Source of the DNA: DATBHZ01 sp036557185
Lineage (GTDB): Bacteria; Actinomycetota; Acidimicrobiia; IMCC26256; JAENVU01
Reading direction: 5' to 3'
DNA length: 36,452 nucleotides
NCBI GenBank assembly: GCA_036557185.1
Contig: DATBHZ010000036.1
Coordinates: 1-36,452 of the forward strand
The notes under the pieces are model-generated. The model had not been told where the DNA came from. It did no database searches and saw nothing but the letters and a program-made list of their open reading frames with translations. Shown piece after piece: positions 1-7,767 of this stretch. Position numbers and translations under genes: made by a program. Position 1 is the first letter of the stretch. Each line of letters opens with the position of its first letter.

Positions 1-10
1 AAGTCCGGGA

Positions 11-856
11 GTGACGGCGCCGGGCCGGTTGGTGCTCGTCGGCACGCCGATCGGCAACCTCGGCGACATGACGCCGCGAGCCGTCGAGGCGTTGCGCGAC
101 GCGGACGTCGTGGCCTGCGAGGACACCCGCCGCACACGCGCGTTGCTCACGCATGCGGGGCTGAGCGGAGCGGGCCGGCTGCGGGCCGTACACGCGAGCA
201 ACGAGGCGCGCGAGGCCGAGAAGATCGTCGGCGAGATACAGAAAGGCCGCGTCGTCGCGTACGCGAGCGATGCGGGTATGCCGGGCATCAGCGATCCCGG
301 TGCTCGACTGGTGCGCGCGTGTCTCGACGCGGGCCTCGATGTCGAGGTCGTGCCGGGCGTCAGCGCGGTGCTCGCCGCGCTCGTGGTGTCGGGCCTGCCG
401 GCGGACCGCTTCTGCTTCGAGGGGTTCCTGCCCCGGAAAGGGAGCGCGCGGCGCGCTCGGCTCGACGCGATCGCGAGCAGCGAGCAGACGGTGGTGCTCT
501 ACGAGGCACCGGGCAGGGTGGACGCGACCCTCGGCGAGCTCCTCGCGGTGTGCGGTCCGCAGCGGCGCGTGGCGGTCGTCCGCGAGCTGACGAAGTTGCA
601 CGAGGAGGTCGTGCGCGGCGACCTCGGCTCGGTGGTCGAGCAGGCCGGCTCGGAGGCGAGACGCGGCGAGCACGTCGTGGTGCTGGAAGGTGTGACCCGA
701 TCGGCTGCCGTCGACGACGCCACCCTGGAGACGGCGGTCGCGGCGGCGATGCAGGACGGGCGCTCCGCGCGCGATGCGAGCGCGGAGGTCGCGGGCGCGC
801 TCGGTGTCTCGAAGCGACGCGCCTACGACGTTGCCGTCAGGCTCCGCGCGCGCTGA
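11..856 (+). CDS. rsmI: 16S rRNA (cytidine-1402 2'-O)-methyltransferase RsmI
   Basis: RsmI methylates the ribose of C1402 in 16S rRNA at the decoding centre, using S-adenosylmethionine. The 281-residue product has the tetrapyrrole-methylase fold signatures: GTPIGNLGD near residue 12, CEDTRRT near 36, SDAGMPGISDPG near 86 and VPGVSAVLAAL near 114. The C-terminal VSKRRAYDVA is the usual RsmI tail, and length matches the family. The GTG start overlaps a TGA at 12-14 in the GTGA style, so an upstream gene outside the window may be translationally coupled. The 3' end overlaps the convergent AbrB-like gene by about 20 bases. Confidence 0.95.
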   Translation: MTAPGRLVLVGTPIGNLGDMTPRAVEALRDADVVACEDTRRTRALLTHAGLSGAGRLRAVHASNEAREAEKIVGEIQKGRVVAYASDAGMPGISDPGARLVRACLDAGLDVEVVPGVSAVLAALVVSGLPADRFCFEGFLPRKGSARRARLDAIASSEQTVVLYEAPGRVDATLGELLAVCGPQRRVAVVRELTKLHEEVVRGDLGSVVEQAGSEARRGEHVVVLEGVTRSAAVDDATLETAVAAAMQDGRSARDASAEVAGALGVSKRRAYDVAVRLRAR

Positions 857-1085
857 TCTGCTCGCTGCAGGCCGCGCACACCAGCTTGCCCGAGAACTCG
901 CGCAGCTCGGCGGCGGCCCCGCAGAACACACACGTCTGCTCCACCTTCTCGAGCACGACGCGCCCGTCGTCGACGGAGATCTCGACGAGGTCCCCGACAT
1001 CGATGCCGAGCTGGCGTCGCATCTCTGCTGGAAGCACGACGCGCCCGAGCTGATCGATCTTGCGCGCCATTCCGGTAGACATCAC
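837..1085 (-). CDS. AbrB/SpoVT-type DNA-binding protein with a C-terminal zinc knuckle
   Basis: This small protein (82 residues) is probably a transcriptional regulator. Residues 6-47 form a swapped-hairpin AbrB domain, with the typical GRVVLPAEMRRQLGI run. After it come two cysteine pairs, C52/C55 and C70/C73, spaced like a zinc knuckle; zinc binding is inferred. It is divergent from metG with a 57-base gap and convergent with rsmI. B. subtilis abrB sits in the same slot between rsmI and metG, so this looks like the positional counterpart, although abrB itself has no such cysteine tail as far as I recall. The start could be the first or second of two adjacent ATG codons. Targets are unknown. 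Confidence 0.85.
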   Translation of the reverse strand: MMSTGMARKIDQLGRVVLPAEMRRQLGIDVGDLVEISVDDGRVVLEKVEQTCVFCGAAAELREFSGKLVCAACSEQISARGA

Positions 1086-1128
1086 TCACTACCTCGCGAA
1101 TGTGGGGGTCGCTCGCGGGCTTGCTCAG

Positions 1129-1135
1129 TATCGTA
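1129..1135. promoter_or_regulatory. Overlapping divergent -10 boxes for metG and the AbrB-like gene
   Basis: TATCGT on the plus strand ends eight bases before the metG ATG, which has no clear Shine-Dalgarno sequence, so metG may be leaderless. On the opposite strand the same bases read TACGAT, a plausible -10 box for the divergent AbrB-like gene. No convincing -35 boxes are visible. Confidence 0.35.
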
Positions 1136-1142
1136 GGCGTGG

Positions 1143-2669
1143 ATGGGAAGCCCGTTTTACGTGACGACGCCGATCTACTACGTCAACGACGTACCGCATG
1201 TCGGGCATGCCTACACGACGGTTGCGGCCGACGTTCTCGCCCGCTGGCGGCGCCTCTGGGGCGACGATGTCGTCTTCTTGACGGGCACCGACGAGCACGG
1301 GCTCAAGATCCAGCGGGCCGCGGAGGAGCACGGCGTCCCGCCCCAGGAGTGGGCTGATCGGACCAGCTGTCGCTTCCGGGACGCGTGGGATCTGCTCGAC
1401 ATCTCCAACACCGACTACATCCGCACGACCGAGTCGCGTCACACGACCGCGGTGCAGGAATTCCTCGGGGCCGTATACGACAACGGCTACATCGAGCTGG
1501 GCACGTACGAGGGCCTCTACTGCGTGCGGTGCGAGGCGTACTACACGGACGACGAGCTCGACGAGAACGGGTTGTGCCCGATCCACCATCAGCCGGTGGA
1601 GCACGTCAGCGAGGAGAACTACTTCTTCCAGCTGTCGAGGTTCGAGCAGCCGCTCCTCGAGTATTTCGACGCGCATCCCGAGACGATCCAACCAGGCGGC
1701 AGGCGCAACGAGGTCCTCGGGTTCATCCGCCAGGGACTGCGCGACTTCTCCATGAGTCGCACCTCGATCACGTGGGGCATCCCGCTTCCGTGGGATCCCA
1801 CCCACGTCGCGTACGTCTGGTACGACGCGCTCATCAATTACGTGACCGCGATCGGGTTCGGTACCGACGCGGCGCGCTTCGATCGCTACTGGCCCGTCAA
1901 CTACCACCTCATTGGCAAGGACATCCTGCGTTTCCACGCGGTGTACTGGCCGGCCATGTTGATGGCGGCCGGGTTGCCGCTCCCGCGTCACGTCTTCGCG
2001 CACGGCTTTCTCCAGATCGGCGGCGAGAAGATGAGCAAGAGCGGCAACAACATGATCGCCCCTTCGGAGCTCGTCGAGGAGTTCGGCGTCGACGGCTTCC
2101 GCTACCACTTCATGGTCGATCAGCGCTTCGGGCCCGACGGCGACTTCAGCTACGAGGCGATGCTCGCTCGTTACAACGCGGATCTCGCGAACAACTTCGG
2201 GAACCTGGCGAGCCGCGTGCTCAACATGACCGCTTCCTATGTGGACGGCGTGACGCCTGACGTGCGGGAGGACGGCCCGCTCGTCGAGTCGTCCGGCCGA
2301 GCCCTCGCGGAGCTGACCGAGTGCATGAACCGCCTCGACTATTCGAGCGGCTTCGGAGCGGTGTGGCAGCTCGTCAAGGACGCCAACGCGTACATCGAAG
2401 AGCGTCAACCGTGGGCGACGCACAAGGCCGGCGACGCCGCGAAGACCGCGGCGGTGCTCGGCGACTGCCTGGAGGCGCTACGGATCGTGGCGCTCCTCGC
2501 GTCGCCCGTCATCCCGCGCGCCGCGCAGGAGCTCTGGGGCCGTCTCGGGCTCACGGGGACCACGGAGTCCCAACGGCTCCCCGATGCGGCGGTCTGGGGC
2601 TCCGCCACGACGTCGGGGAACCGGCTCGAGAAGGGCGCCGCGCTCTTCCCGCGTCTCGAGCCCACGTAG
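1143..2669 (+). CDS. metG: Methionyl-tRNA synthetase
   Basis: MetG charges tRNA-Met for initiation and elongation. The 508-residue protein has the class I signatures: HVGH (HIGH box) near residue 20, and GGEKMSKSGNN (KMSKS loop) near 297. A metal-knob segment near 126-146 has two CxxC/H-like pairs (CVRC, then CPIHH). The C-terminal half is the alpha-helical anticodon-binding domain (NNFGNLASRVLNM). There is no C-terminal tRNA-binding appendage, so this is the short form common in actinomycetes. tatD starts directly after the stop codon, giving a tight metG-tatD operon. Confidence 0.97.
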   Translation: MGSPFYVTTPIYYVNDVPHVGHAYTTVAADVLARWRRLWGDDVVFLTGTDEHGLKIQRAAEEHGVPPQEWADRTSCRFRDAWDLLDISNTDYIRTTESRHTTAVQEFLGAVYDNGYIELGTYEGLYCVRCEAYYTDDELDENGLCPIHHQPVEHVSEENYFFQLSRFEQPLLEYFDAHPETIQPGGRRNEVLGFIRQGLRDFSMSRTSITWGIPLPWDPTHVAYVWYDALINYVTAIGFGTDAARFDRYWPVNYHLIGKDILRFHAVYWPAMLMAAGLPLPRHVFAHGFLQIGGEKMSKSGNNMIAPSELVEEFGVDGFRYHFMVDQRFGPDGDFSYEAMLARYNADLANNFGNLASRVLNMTASYVDGVTPDVREDGPLVESSGRALAELTECMNRLDYSSGFGAVWQLVKDANAYIEERQPWATHKAGDAAKTAAVLGDCLEALRIVALLASPVIPRAAQELWGRLGLTGTTESQRLPDAAVWGSATTSGNRLEKGAALFPRLEPT

Positions 2670-3473
2670 ATGGCACACGACGACTCGAGCGATCCCGTCC
2701 CGGTGCCGACCGGCCTCGGAACCGGCTGGGTCGACACGCACTGCCACCTCTCCGCCGACGCCGACGAAGCCGACCGGCAGCTCGAGCGCGCCCGGGCCGC
2801 GGGCGTGGCGTGGCTGGTCTGCGTGGGCACCGATCTCGCCAGCTCCCGGGTCGCCGTCGAGCTCGCCCGGCGCCACGACGACGTCCGGGCGACGGTGGGT
2901 CTGCATCCCCACGAGGCTTCGGCGCTGGTCGAACAGTGGCCCGAGCTCCAGGTCCTGGCCACGCAGCCGGGTGTGGCGGCGATCGGGGAGTGCGGGTTCG
3001 ACCTCCACTACACGCACTCGCCGTTCGAGGAGCAAGAAGCCGCGTTCCGTGCGCAGGTCGAGCTCGCCCACTCACTGGACCGGCCGCTCGTGATCCATAC
3101 GCGGGAAGCATGGGACCACACCTTCCGCGTGCTCGGCGACGTCGGCGTGCCGCGCCGTACCGTCTTCCACTGCTTCACCGGCGGCGAACCCGAAGCAGCG
3201 CGCGTGTTGGAGGCCGGCGGACACATCTCCTTCAGCGGCATCGTGACGTTCAAGAAAGCGGGAGACGTGCGCGCGGCCGCCGCGATGACACCGCACGACA
3301 GCGTGCTCGTCGAGACGGATGCTCCGTTCCTCGCGCCGGTGCCGCACCGCGGCCGCGCGAACGAGCCGATGCTCGTCGGGATCGTCGGTGCCGCCGTTGC
3401 CGCGGCGAGCGGACGCGAGCTGGGCGAGGTGCGCGACGACACGCGGGCGAACGCCGAGCGCGTCTTCGCCTGA
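2670..3473 (+). CDS. tatD: TatD family metal-dependent hydrolase (DNase-like)
   Basis: TatD proteins are TIM-barrel metallohydrolases with 3'-5' exonuclease or DNase activity. The metal ligands are visible: DTHCHL (HxH) near residue 22, the glutamate of IGECGFD near 109, histidine in VIHTREAWD near 142, histidine in FHCFTGG near 165, and aspartate in VETDAPFLAP near 211. Length (267) fits the family. The GECGFD motif departs slightly from the commoner GE-GLDY. The ATG immediately follows the metG stop, so the two are almost certainly co-transcribed; the same pair occurs in B. subtilis. Confidence 0.93.
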   Translation: MAHDDSSDPVPVPTGLGTGWVDTHCHLSADADEADRQLERARAAGVAWLVCVGTDLASSRVAVELARRHDDVRATVGLHPHEASALVEQWPELQVLATQPGVAAIGECGFDLHYTHSPFEEQEAAFRAQVELAHSLDRPLVIHTREAWDHTFRVLGDVGVPRRTVFHCFTGGEPEAARVLEAGGHISFSGIVTFKKAGDVRAAAAMTPHDSVLVETDAPFLAPVPHRGRANEPMLVGIVGAAVAAASGRELGEVRDDTRANAERVFA

Positions 3474-3534
3474 CCGGGGCCTGACGGGAGAATCAAGCTC
3501 CGACCTGGGGCGATCCTGCGGCGCCCTCCCCTTA

Positions 3535-3551
3535 CTTCCATATCCTGGAAG
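3535..3551. promoter_or_regulatory. Inverted repeat upstream of the YabE-like gene
   Basis: A 6-bp perfect inverted repeat, CTTCCA-TATCC-TGGAAG, lies about 165 bases before the YabE-like start. TATCCT inside it could be a -10 box, which would place an operator-like dyad over the promoter. The remaining 3474-3714 interval shows no convincing ORF. Confidence 0.3.
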
Positions 3552-3714
3552 ATAGATTGACCGTCCGGAGAGGCGTCGGTACGTTCCGCGCTGCGCTGGC
3601 GTTCCGCGGGGGCTGCGGACGAGAAGGGCGGATCCGATCACCGAATCATCGACTCGTAGAGCGACGCGGCCCGCGCGCGGGCACAACCACGACGCGCGTG
3701 GACGTCACTATGCA

Positions 3715-5415
3715 TTGCGCTCGGTGCGCCAGTCGCCGGCGCGCACCGAGGCTCCGGAGCCGGGCGTGTGGCTTCCCATCCTCGACGTCACCGGTGAGCT
3801 CGAAGCACTCGACCTGAACGGTGAGCTCGAGCTGCTCGAGCTCGAGGTCGGCAGGTACGACCTCGACCGCGAGCTCCAGGAGCTCGAGTCGAGCTTCTGG
3901 CAGACGGCCCCGCGCGGGCTCGAGGAGGCCGTCGCGCTCATCGGACCCGCGACCCGGCCCGAGACCGGATCGGCACCCGAAGAGACTCCCGGCGTCGTGC
4001 TCGTCGAGGGTCCGGAGCTGTCGGCCGCGGAGATCGAGGCATTCGAGGCCCTGGCGCCAGTCCCGGTCGATGAGATGGTGGCGCTCCTCCCCGCACCCGC
4101 TGCTCCCGCTCCTGAGCGGCGGTCCGCTCCCGAGACCCGGGCTGCTCCCGCTCCCGAGTCACCCGCCGTCCCGGGCCGCTCGACGGCGCCCGCGCCGGCA
4201 CGGCTGCCCCGTCCGCGTAAGCCCCGGGTCGAGACCGCGCGGCTCGCGGACCGGTCCCGCGGTTCGCGGCTGCTCGTTGGTTTGCTCGTCGCCGTCGTGA
4301 TCGCCGGATGCGCTGCAGTGGGTCCGAAGCTCCTCGGCTCGACGGCGCCCGAGCACGACGTGACGCTCGTGGTCGACGGCGCGACCGTGTCGTTCGCCAC
4401 GCGCACACGGACCGTCGGTGGTGTCCTCGCGTTGGAGCAGGTCGTCCTCCATCCCGGCGACCGGGTCGTGCCCGCGGCCGACGCGCAGGTGACGCAGAGC
4501 ACCACGATCCGCGTCCTGCGCTCGTTCCCGGTCGACGTCGACGTCGACGGGCGGGTCCGGACCGTCCGCACGACGCGCACATCGGTCCAAGCACTGCGCA
4601 GGGAGCTCCAGCTCCCGGCGACCCTGGTCGTCACGTCGGGGCGCGGGCCGCTCTCGGCGGGCGCGTCGGTGGTCTTCCGGACGCCCCACACGCTGATGCT
4701 GCGCCACGACGGCAGGACCACGCGAATCGCGCGGACGACCGCGCTCGACGTCGCCGCTCTGCTGAGCCAGCTGCACATCCGCCTCGGGCCACGCGACGAG
4801 GTCGCGCCGGCGCCCGCGACGAAGCTCGCTAACGGGATGACCGTGCAGGTCTTCCGGCTCCAGAGCAACCAGGTCGCGGAGCAGGTGATCGTGCCGTTCA
4901 CCACCGAGTACCGCGACGACCCCTCGCTGCCACGCGGCGAGATGCGCGTCGCGAGCCCCGGCGCGAACGGTCTGCGGCGCAACGTGTACGAGATCGAGAC
5001 GTCCAACGGCAGGCCGGTTGCCCGGCGTCTGGTTGGCGAAGAGCTGCTCACGCCCCCGGTGCCGCGGAAGATCCTCAAGGGCACGAAGCCCCCGGCGGCG
5101 ACGCGCGCGCACCCGATGGCGGCCTCCGCGCCTGCGGCCGGCCGCGGCGCCCCCGGTGGGCACGTCTTCCAGACCGGCTCGGCGACCTGGTACGGCACCG
5201 GGCCTGGCCCGGGCACGTGCGCCCACCTCACGCTTCCCCGTGGGACGGTGGTGACCATCGTCAATCTCGCCAATGGGGCGTCCGCGCAATGCCGCGTGGA
5301 GGATCGCGGGCCGGCAGCCTGGACGGGCCACATCATCGACCTCGCTCCGGGCGTCTTCTCGCAGCTGGCGCCGCTCTCGGCGGGCGTGCTCCAGGTCGAG
5401 CTCCTCGTCGGCTGA
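3715..5415 (+). CDS. YabE/RpfB-like cell-wall protein: DUF348 repeats, G5 and RlpA-like barrel
   Basis: This is a membrane-anchored cell-wall protein of 566 residues. In order: an acidic Leu/Glu-rich N-terminal segment (about 20-60), a Pro/Ala-rich linker, one transmembrane helix (about 184-206), three DUF348 ubiquitin-like repeats (about 214-255, 265-302, 325-362), a G5 domain (about 382-456), and a double-psi beta-barrel of RlpA/3D type (about 485-566, with AHLTLPRGT, VEDRGP and IIDLAP). There is no lysozyme-like Rpf domain. The RlpA-like end suggests peptidoglycan binding or lytic transglycosylase activity, as in YabE-type proteins. The TTG at 3715 is the longest start; GTG at 3724 is possible. 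It lies between tatD and rsmA, as yabE does in Bacillus. Confidence 0.85.
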   Translation: MRSVRQSPARTEAPEPGVWLPILDVTGELEALDLNGELELLELEVGRYDLDRELQELESSFWQTAPRGLEEAVALIGPATRPETGSAPEETPGVVLVEGPELSAAEIEAFEALAPVPVDEMVALLPAPAAPAPERRSAPETRAAPAPESPAVPGRSTAPAPARLPRPRKPRVETARLADRSRGSRLLVGLLVAVVIAGCAAVGPKLLGSTAPEHDVTLVVDGATVSFATRTRTVGGVLALEQVVLHPGDRVVPAADAQVTQSTTIRVLRSFPVDVDVDGRVRTVRTTRTSVQALRRELQLPATLVVTSGRGPLSAGASVVFRTPHTLMLRHDGRTTRIARTTALDVAALLSQLHIRLGPRDEVAPAPATKLANGMTVQVFRLQSNQVAEQVIVPFTTEYRDDPSLPRGEMRVASPGANGLRRNVYEIETSNGRPVARRLVGEELLTPPVPRKILKGTKPPAATRAHPMAASAPAAGRGAPGGHVFQTGSATWYGTGPGPGTCAHLTLPRGTVVTIVNLANGASAQCRVEDRGPAAWTGHIIDLAPGVFSQLAPLSAGVLQVELLVG

Positions 5416-5488
5416 CCCGCTCGCCGCGCTGCGCACCGGCGAGCCCGCAGTCATCCGCCGCGTGCCGTCTGTGCGAAGGTCGCGAGCG

Positions 5489-6334
5489 GTGCAGCTGCTG
5501 ACCCCTGCTTCCATCGCCGAGCTCCTCGAACGGCACGGGCTCCGCCCTTCCCGCGCGCTCGGTCAGCACTACCTCGCCGATCCGAACACGGCGCGCCGGA
5601 TCGTGCGGCTGGCCGGTGTGCAGACCGGCGACCCGGTGCTCGAGATCGGGCCGGGAATCGGTTCGCTCACGCTCGCCCTGGCCGAGGCGGGCGCACGTGT
5701 CACTGCGCTGGAGCTGGACCGTCATGTGCTCCCGGCGCTCGAGGAGGTCGTGCTGGACGAGCCCGGGGTGCGCGTCGTGCAGGGCGACGCGCTCGACGTC
5801 GATCTCGCCGGCTTGCTCGACGTTGGGCCGTTCGACGCCGGGCAGCGATGGTCCGTGGTCGCGAACCTTCCCTACAACGTGGCGACTCCGATCGTCGTGC
5901 GGCTCCTGGAGACCGAGCCGCGGGTCTCGTCGTTGCTCGTGATGGTGCAGCGGGAGGTCGGCGAGCGGCTCGCGGCGGCGCCGGGCTCGAAGGCCTATGG
6001 AGCTGTCAGCGTGAAGGTTGCGTACTTTGCCGCGGCGCACGTCCAGGGTGTCGTCTCGCCCAACGTGTTCTTCCCGCCGCCGAAGGTCGAGTCCGCGCTC
6101 GTGCGCCTCGATCGGCACGCAGAGCCCCCGGTCTCGGTGCCCTCGACCGACCAGCTGTTCGCGCTCGTGCGCGCCGGTTTCTCGCAGCGCCGCAAGATGC
6201 TCCGCCGCGCGCTGCAGCCCGTGCTGCACGACACCACCACCGCGACGCTCGAACGCGCCGGCATCGCCCCGACCGCCCGAGCGGAGCAGCTCGACCTCGC
6301 GGCGTGGGCGGCTCTGGCACGGGCCGCCGCGTGA
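5489..6334 (+). CDS. rsmA: 16S rRNA dimethyladenosine transferase RsmA (KsgA)
   Basis: RsmA dimethylates two adjacent adenosines (A1518 and A1519 in E. coli numbering) in helix 45 of 16S rRNA during small-subunit maturation. Motifs seen are ALGQHYLADP near residue 20, the SAM-binding VLEIGPGIGSLT near 49, the catalytic NLPYN near 128 and FFPPPKVESALVRL near 190. I prefer the GTG at 5489 because an AAGG lies nine bases upstream and it gives 281 residues, a normal length; in-frame GTGs at 5471 and 5462 are alternatives. The gene overlaps ispE by a GTGA junction. No rnmV (ribonuclease M5) separates it from the YabE-like gene, unlike in Bacillus. Confidence 0.94.
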   Translation: MQLLTPASIAELLERHGLRPSRALGQHYLADPNTARRIVRLAGVQTGDPVLEIGPGIGSLTLALAEAGARVTALELDRHVLPALEEVVLDEPGVRVVQGDALDVDLAGLLDVGPFDAGQRWSVVANLPYNVATPIVVRLLETEPRVSSLLVMVQREVGERLAAAPGSKAYGAVSVKVAYFAAAHVQGVVSPNVFFPPPKVESALVRLDRHAEPPVSVPSTDQLFALVRAGFSQRRKMLRRALQPVLHDTTTATLERAGIAPTARAEQLDLAAWAALARAAA

Positions 6335-7173
6335 CCGCGCTCGTGCGTGCGCCGGCCAAGCTGACCCTCTCGCTGCGTGTGCTCGGGACCCGCCCCGACG
6401 GCTTCCACGAGCTGGAGGCGCTGACGGTGTCGCTCGAGTCACCCTGCGACGACCTGGAGCTCACTGCCGTCGACGGCACACCACGCGTCACGCTCTCGGT
6501 CGATGGTGCGGACGACGACGTGCCCGACGACGAACGCAATCTCGTCGCGCGCGCGGTACGCGAGGCGGCGCCCGGCACAGCGGCGCGCGTGCAGCTCCGC
6601 AAGCAGATCCCCGCGGGTGCGGGGCTCGGCGGTGGATCGTCGGATGCGGCGGCTGCACTCCGGTGGCTGCGCGACGAATGCGATGTGTCTCCCGCACGTA
6701 TCGCCGACGTGGCGGCGTCGCTCGGCTCCGATGTCCCGTTCTGCATCGACGGAGGTCCCGCCTGGATGCGCGGGCGGGGCGAGGTTCTGGAGCCGGTCTC
6801 GCTCGACGGTCCGCTGCACGTGCTCGTCGCCGTCCCGCCCTGGCGGTTGTCGACGCCCGCGGTGTACCGAGCGTGGGACGAGCTGGGCGCGCCCGTGAGC
6901 CGGCGGACGGCCCCGGCTCCTCCGAGCATCTCGCATCTCGTCGAGGAGCTGCGCAACGACCTCGAACCCGCCGCCGAGCGCGTCGAGCCGCGCCTTGCCG
7001 GGTTCCGACAGCAGCTCGAGGCGATCACCGAGGCGCCCGCGTTGCTCGCGGGCAGCGGGTCGGCGTGCTGGACGGCCGTCCCCGATCCGCAGGCAGGAGC
7101 CGCGCTCGTCGCGCGCGTGCATGCAGAGCTCCCCGAGGCGACGCTGTTCGAAGGCGGCGTGCACACGGGTTGA
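6331..7173 (+). CDS. ispE: 4-diphosphocytidyl-2-C-methyl-D-erythritol kinase IspE
   Basis: IspE is the ATP-dependent kinase of the non-mevalonate (MEP) isoprenoid pathway. The 280-residue GHMP kinase shows the N-terminal APAKLTLSLRVLGTRPDGFHE, the ATP-binding PAGAGLGGGSSDAAAAL near residue 93, and the C-terminal GSGSACWT. Its GTG start overlaps the rsmA stop (GTGA), implying translational coupling. A strong hairpin 20 bases after the stop ends the operon facing the bS22-like gene. Confidence 0.95.
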   Translation: MTALVRAPAKLTLSLRVLGTRPDGFHELEALTVSLESPCDDLELTAVDGTPRVTLSVDGADDDVPDDERNLVARAVREAAPGTAARVQLRKQIPAGAGLGGGSSDAAAALRWLRDECDVSPARIADVAASLGSDVPFCIDGGPAWMRGRGEVLEPVSLDGPLHVLVAVPPWRLSTPAVYRAWDELGAPVSRRTAPAPPSISHLVEELRNDLEPAAERVEPRLAGFRQQLEAITEAPALLAGSGSACWTAVPDPQAGAALVARVHAELPEATLFEGGVHTG

Positions 7174-7192
7174 CACAAACCCGGACGCGAGA

Positions 7193-7214
7193 AGAGCCAC
7201 CCGAAGGTGGCTCT
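7193..7214. terminator. Bidirectional terminator between ispE and the bS22-like gene
   Basis: A perfect 9-bp stem AGAGCCACC/GGTGGCTCT closes a CGAA tetraloop between two convergent stop codons. The symmetry would let it act on both strands. There is no clear U-tract, which is common in GC-rich actinomycetes. Confidence 0.75.
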
Positions 7215-7233
7215 CCCGGTGCGATTCTGGGGC

Positions 7234-7335
7234 TCAGCGACCCTGCTGCCGCCGCTGCCAGCGTGTCTTCTTCAGCAGCTTCTTGTGCTTCTTCTTGCGC
7301 ATGCGCTTGCGGCGCTTCTTGATGAGTGAGCCCAT
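7234..7335 (-). CDS. bS22-like small basic protein (AURKAIP1/COX24 domain)
   Basis: The 33-residue product begins MGSLIKKRRKRMRKKKHKK and ends in RWQRRQQGR. It closely resembles the tiny actinomycete ribosome-associated protein called bS22 (or an AURKAIP1/COX24-domain protein), represented in Mycobacterium tuberculosis by Rv0500B. In mycobacterial ribosome structures a protein of this kind is an extra subunit component, so translation is its probable role. More than half the residues are Lys or Arg. It is convergent with ispE and has its own apparent promoter. The gene is easily missed because of its size, but the conserved IKKRRKRM-KKKHKKLL core makes the call firm. Confidence 0.88.
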   Translation of the reverse strand: MGSLIKKRRKRMRKKKHKKLLKKTRWQRRQQGR

Positions 7336-7549
7336 GAAGGCGCCAAGGGTAGCGGTCACCGCAATCGACGGTCACATCGGTCGAGCCGCGGAGTGAGCGG
7401 GTATCGAGCAGTCAACCGGCCGAGCAACAGGAGCGAGCACGCCCGGAGGGCTGCGCAGCGACGCCGCGGAGTGAGCGACCGCGGCGCAGGTACCCTGCGC
7501 CGCAGCGAACGGGAGCAATTGAGTGGCGGGTAAGGTCGACGCGTTCCGT
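7336..7549. other. Gene-free interval before tRNA-Gln
   Basis: Apart from the bS22 promoter no gene is supported. The stretch carries repeated GAGCGA/GCGCAGCGA-like words with weak self-complementarity (about 7455-7510). No convincing tRNA promoter is visible; TTGAGT at 7519-7524 is a possible -35 box with no good -10 partner. Confidence 0.4.
7346..7374 (-). promoter_or_regulatory. Promoter of the bS22-like gene
   Basis: On the minus strand TGACCG (7374-7369) and TACCCT (7351-7346) are separated by 17 bases. The -10 box ends ten bases before the ATG, so the mRNA leader would be only a few bases long. Confidence 0.4.
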
Positions 7550-7620
7550 TCGGGGGTGGTGTAACGGCAGCACGGGGTCCTTTGGAGTCCCAAGTCGAGG
7601 TTCGAAACCTCGCCCCCGAG
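7550..7620 (+). tRNA. tRNA-Gln (anticodon TTG)
   Basis: The cloverleaf folds well: acceptor TCGGGGG/CCCCCGA, D stem GTGT/GCAC, anticodon loop CTTTGGA with TTG, T arm CGAGG-TTCGAAA-CCTCG, discriminator G. The anticodon stem GGGTC/GTCCC has a T-T mismatch at the fourth pair. CCA is not encoded (CCG follows). It lies upstream of glmU, an arrangement I recall from other actinomycetes. Confidence 0.93.
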
Positions 7621-7699
7621 CCGCCCCGCAGGGTGCCCGATGGTCCGGCGGACCCAAAGTCAACGGTGGGTGTGCCGTGAGGCGGCAAACTGCACGGAG

Positions 7700-7766
7700 C
7701 AGACGGGGCGAGACGAGGACGAGACGACGAGGACCACGAGGACGACGAGGAAGCGGAGGAGGAGCC
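7700..7766 (+). other. Purine-rich GACGAG tract in the glmU leader
   Basis: A run of imperfect GACGAG/GACGACGAGG units leads into GGAGGAGGAG, the glmU ribosome-binding site. It is strongly strand-asymmetric and could keep the leader unstructured or act as an extended Shine-Dalgarno region. Confidence 0.45.
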
Positions 7767-7767
7767 G

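Noticed and set aside
3588..3690. Possible c-di-AMP (ydaO) riboswitch before the YabE-like gene
   Set aside because: Such switches precede rpf genes in actinomycetes, and CCGAATC followed by CGACTCGTAG vaguely recalls the conserved 3' part, but the remaining conserved segments and pairings are missing. A covariance search with the Rfam ydaO model would decide.
3708..5336. 542-codon minus-strand frame opposite the YabE-like gene
   Set aside because: Ser/Thr/Arg-rich, without domains, and antisense to a protein with three recognisable domain types.
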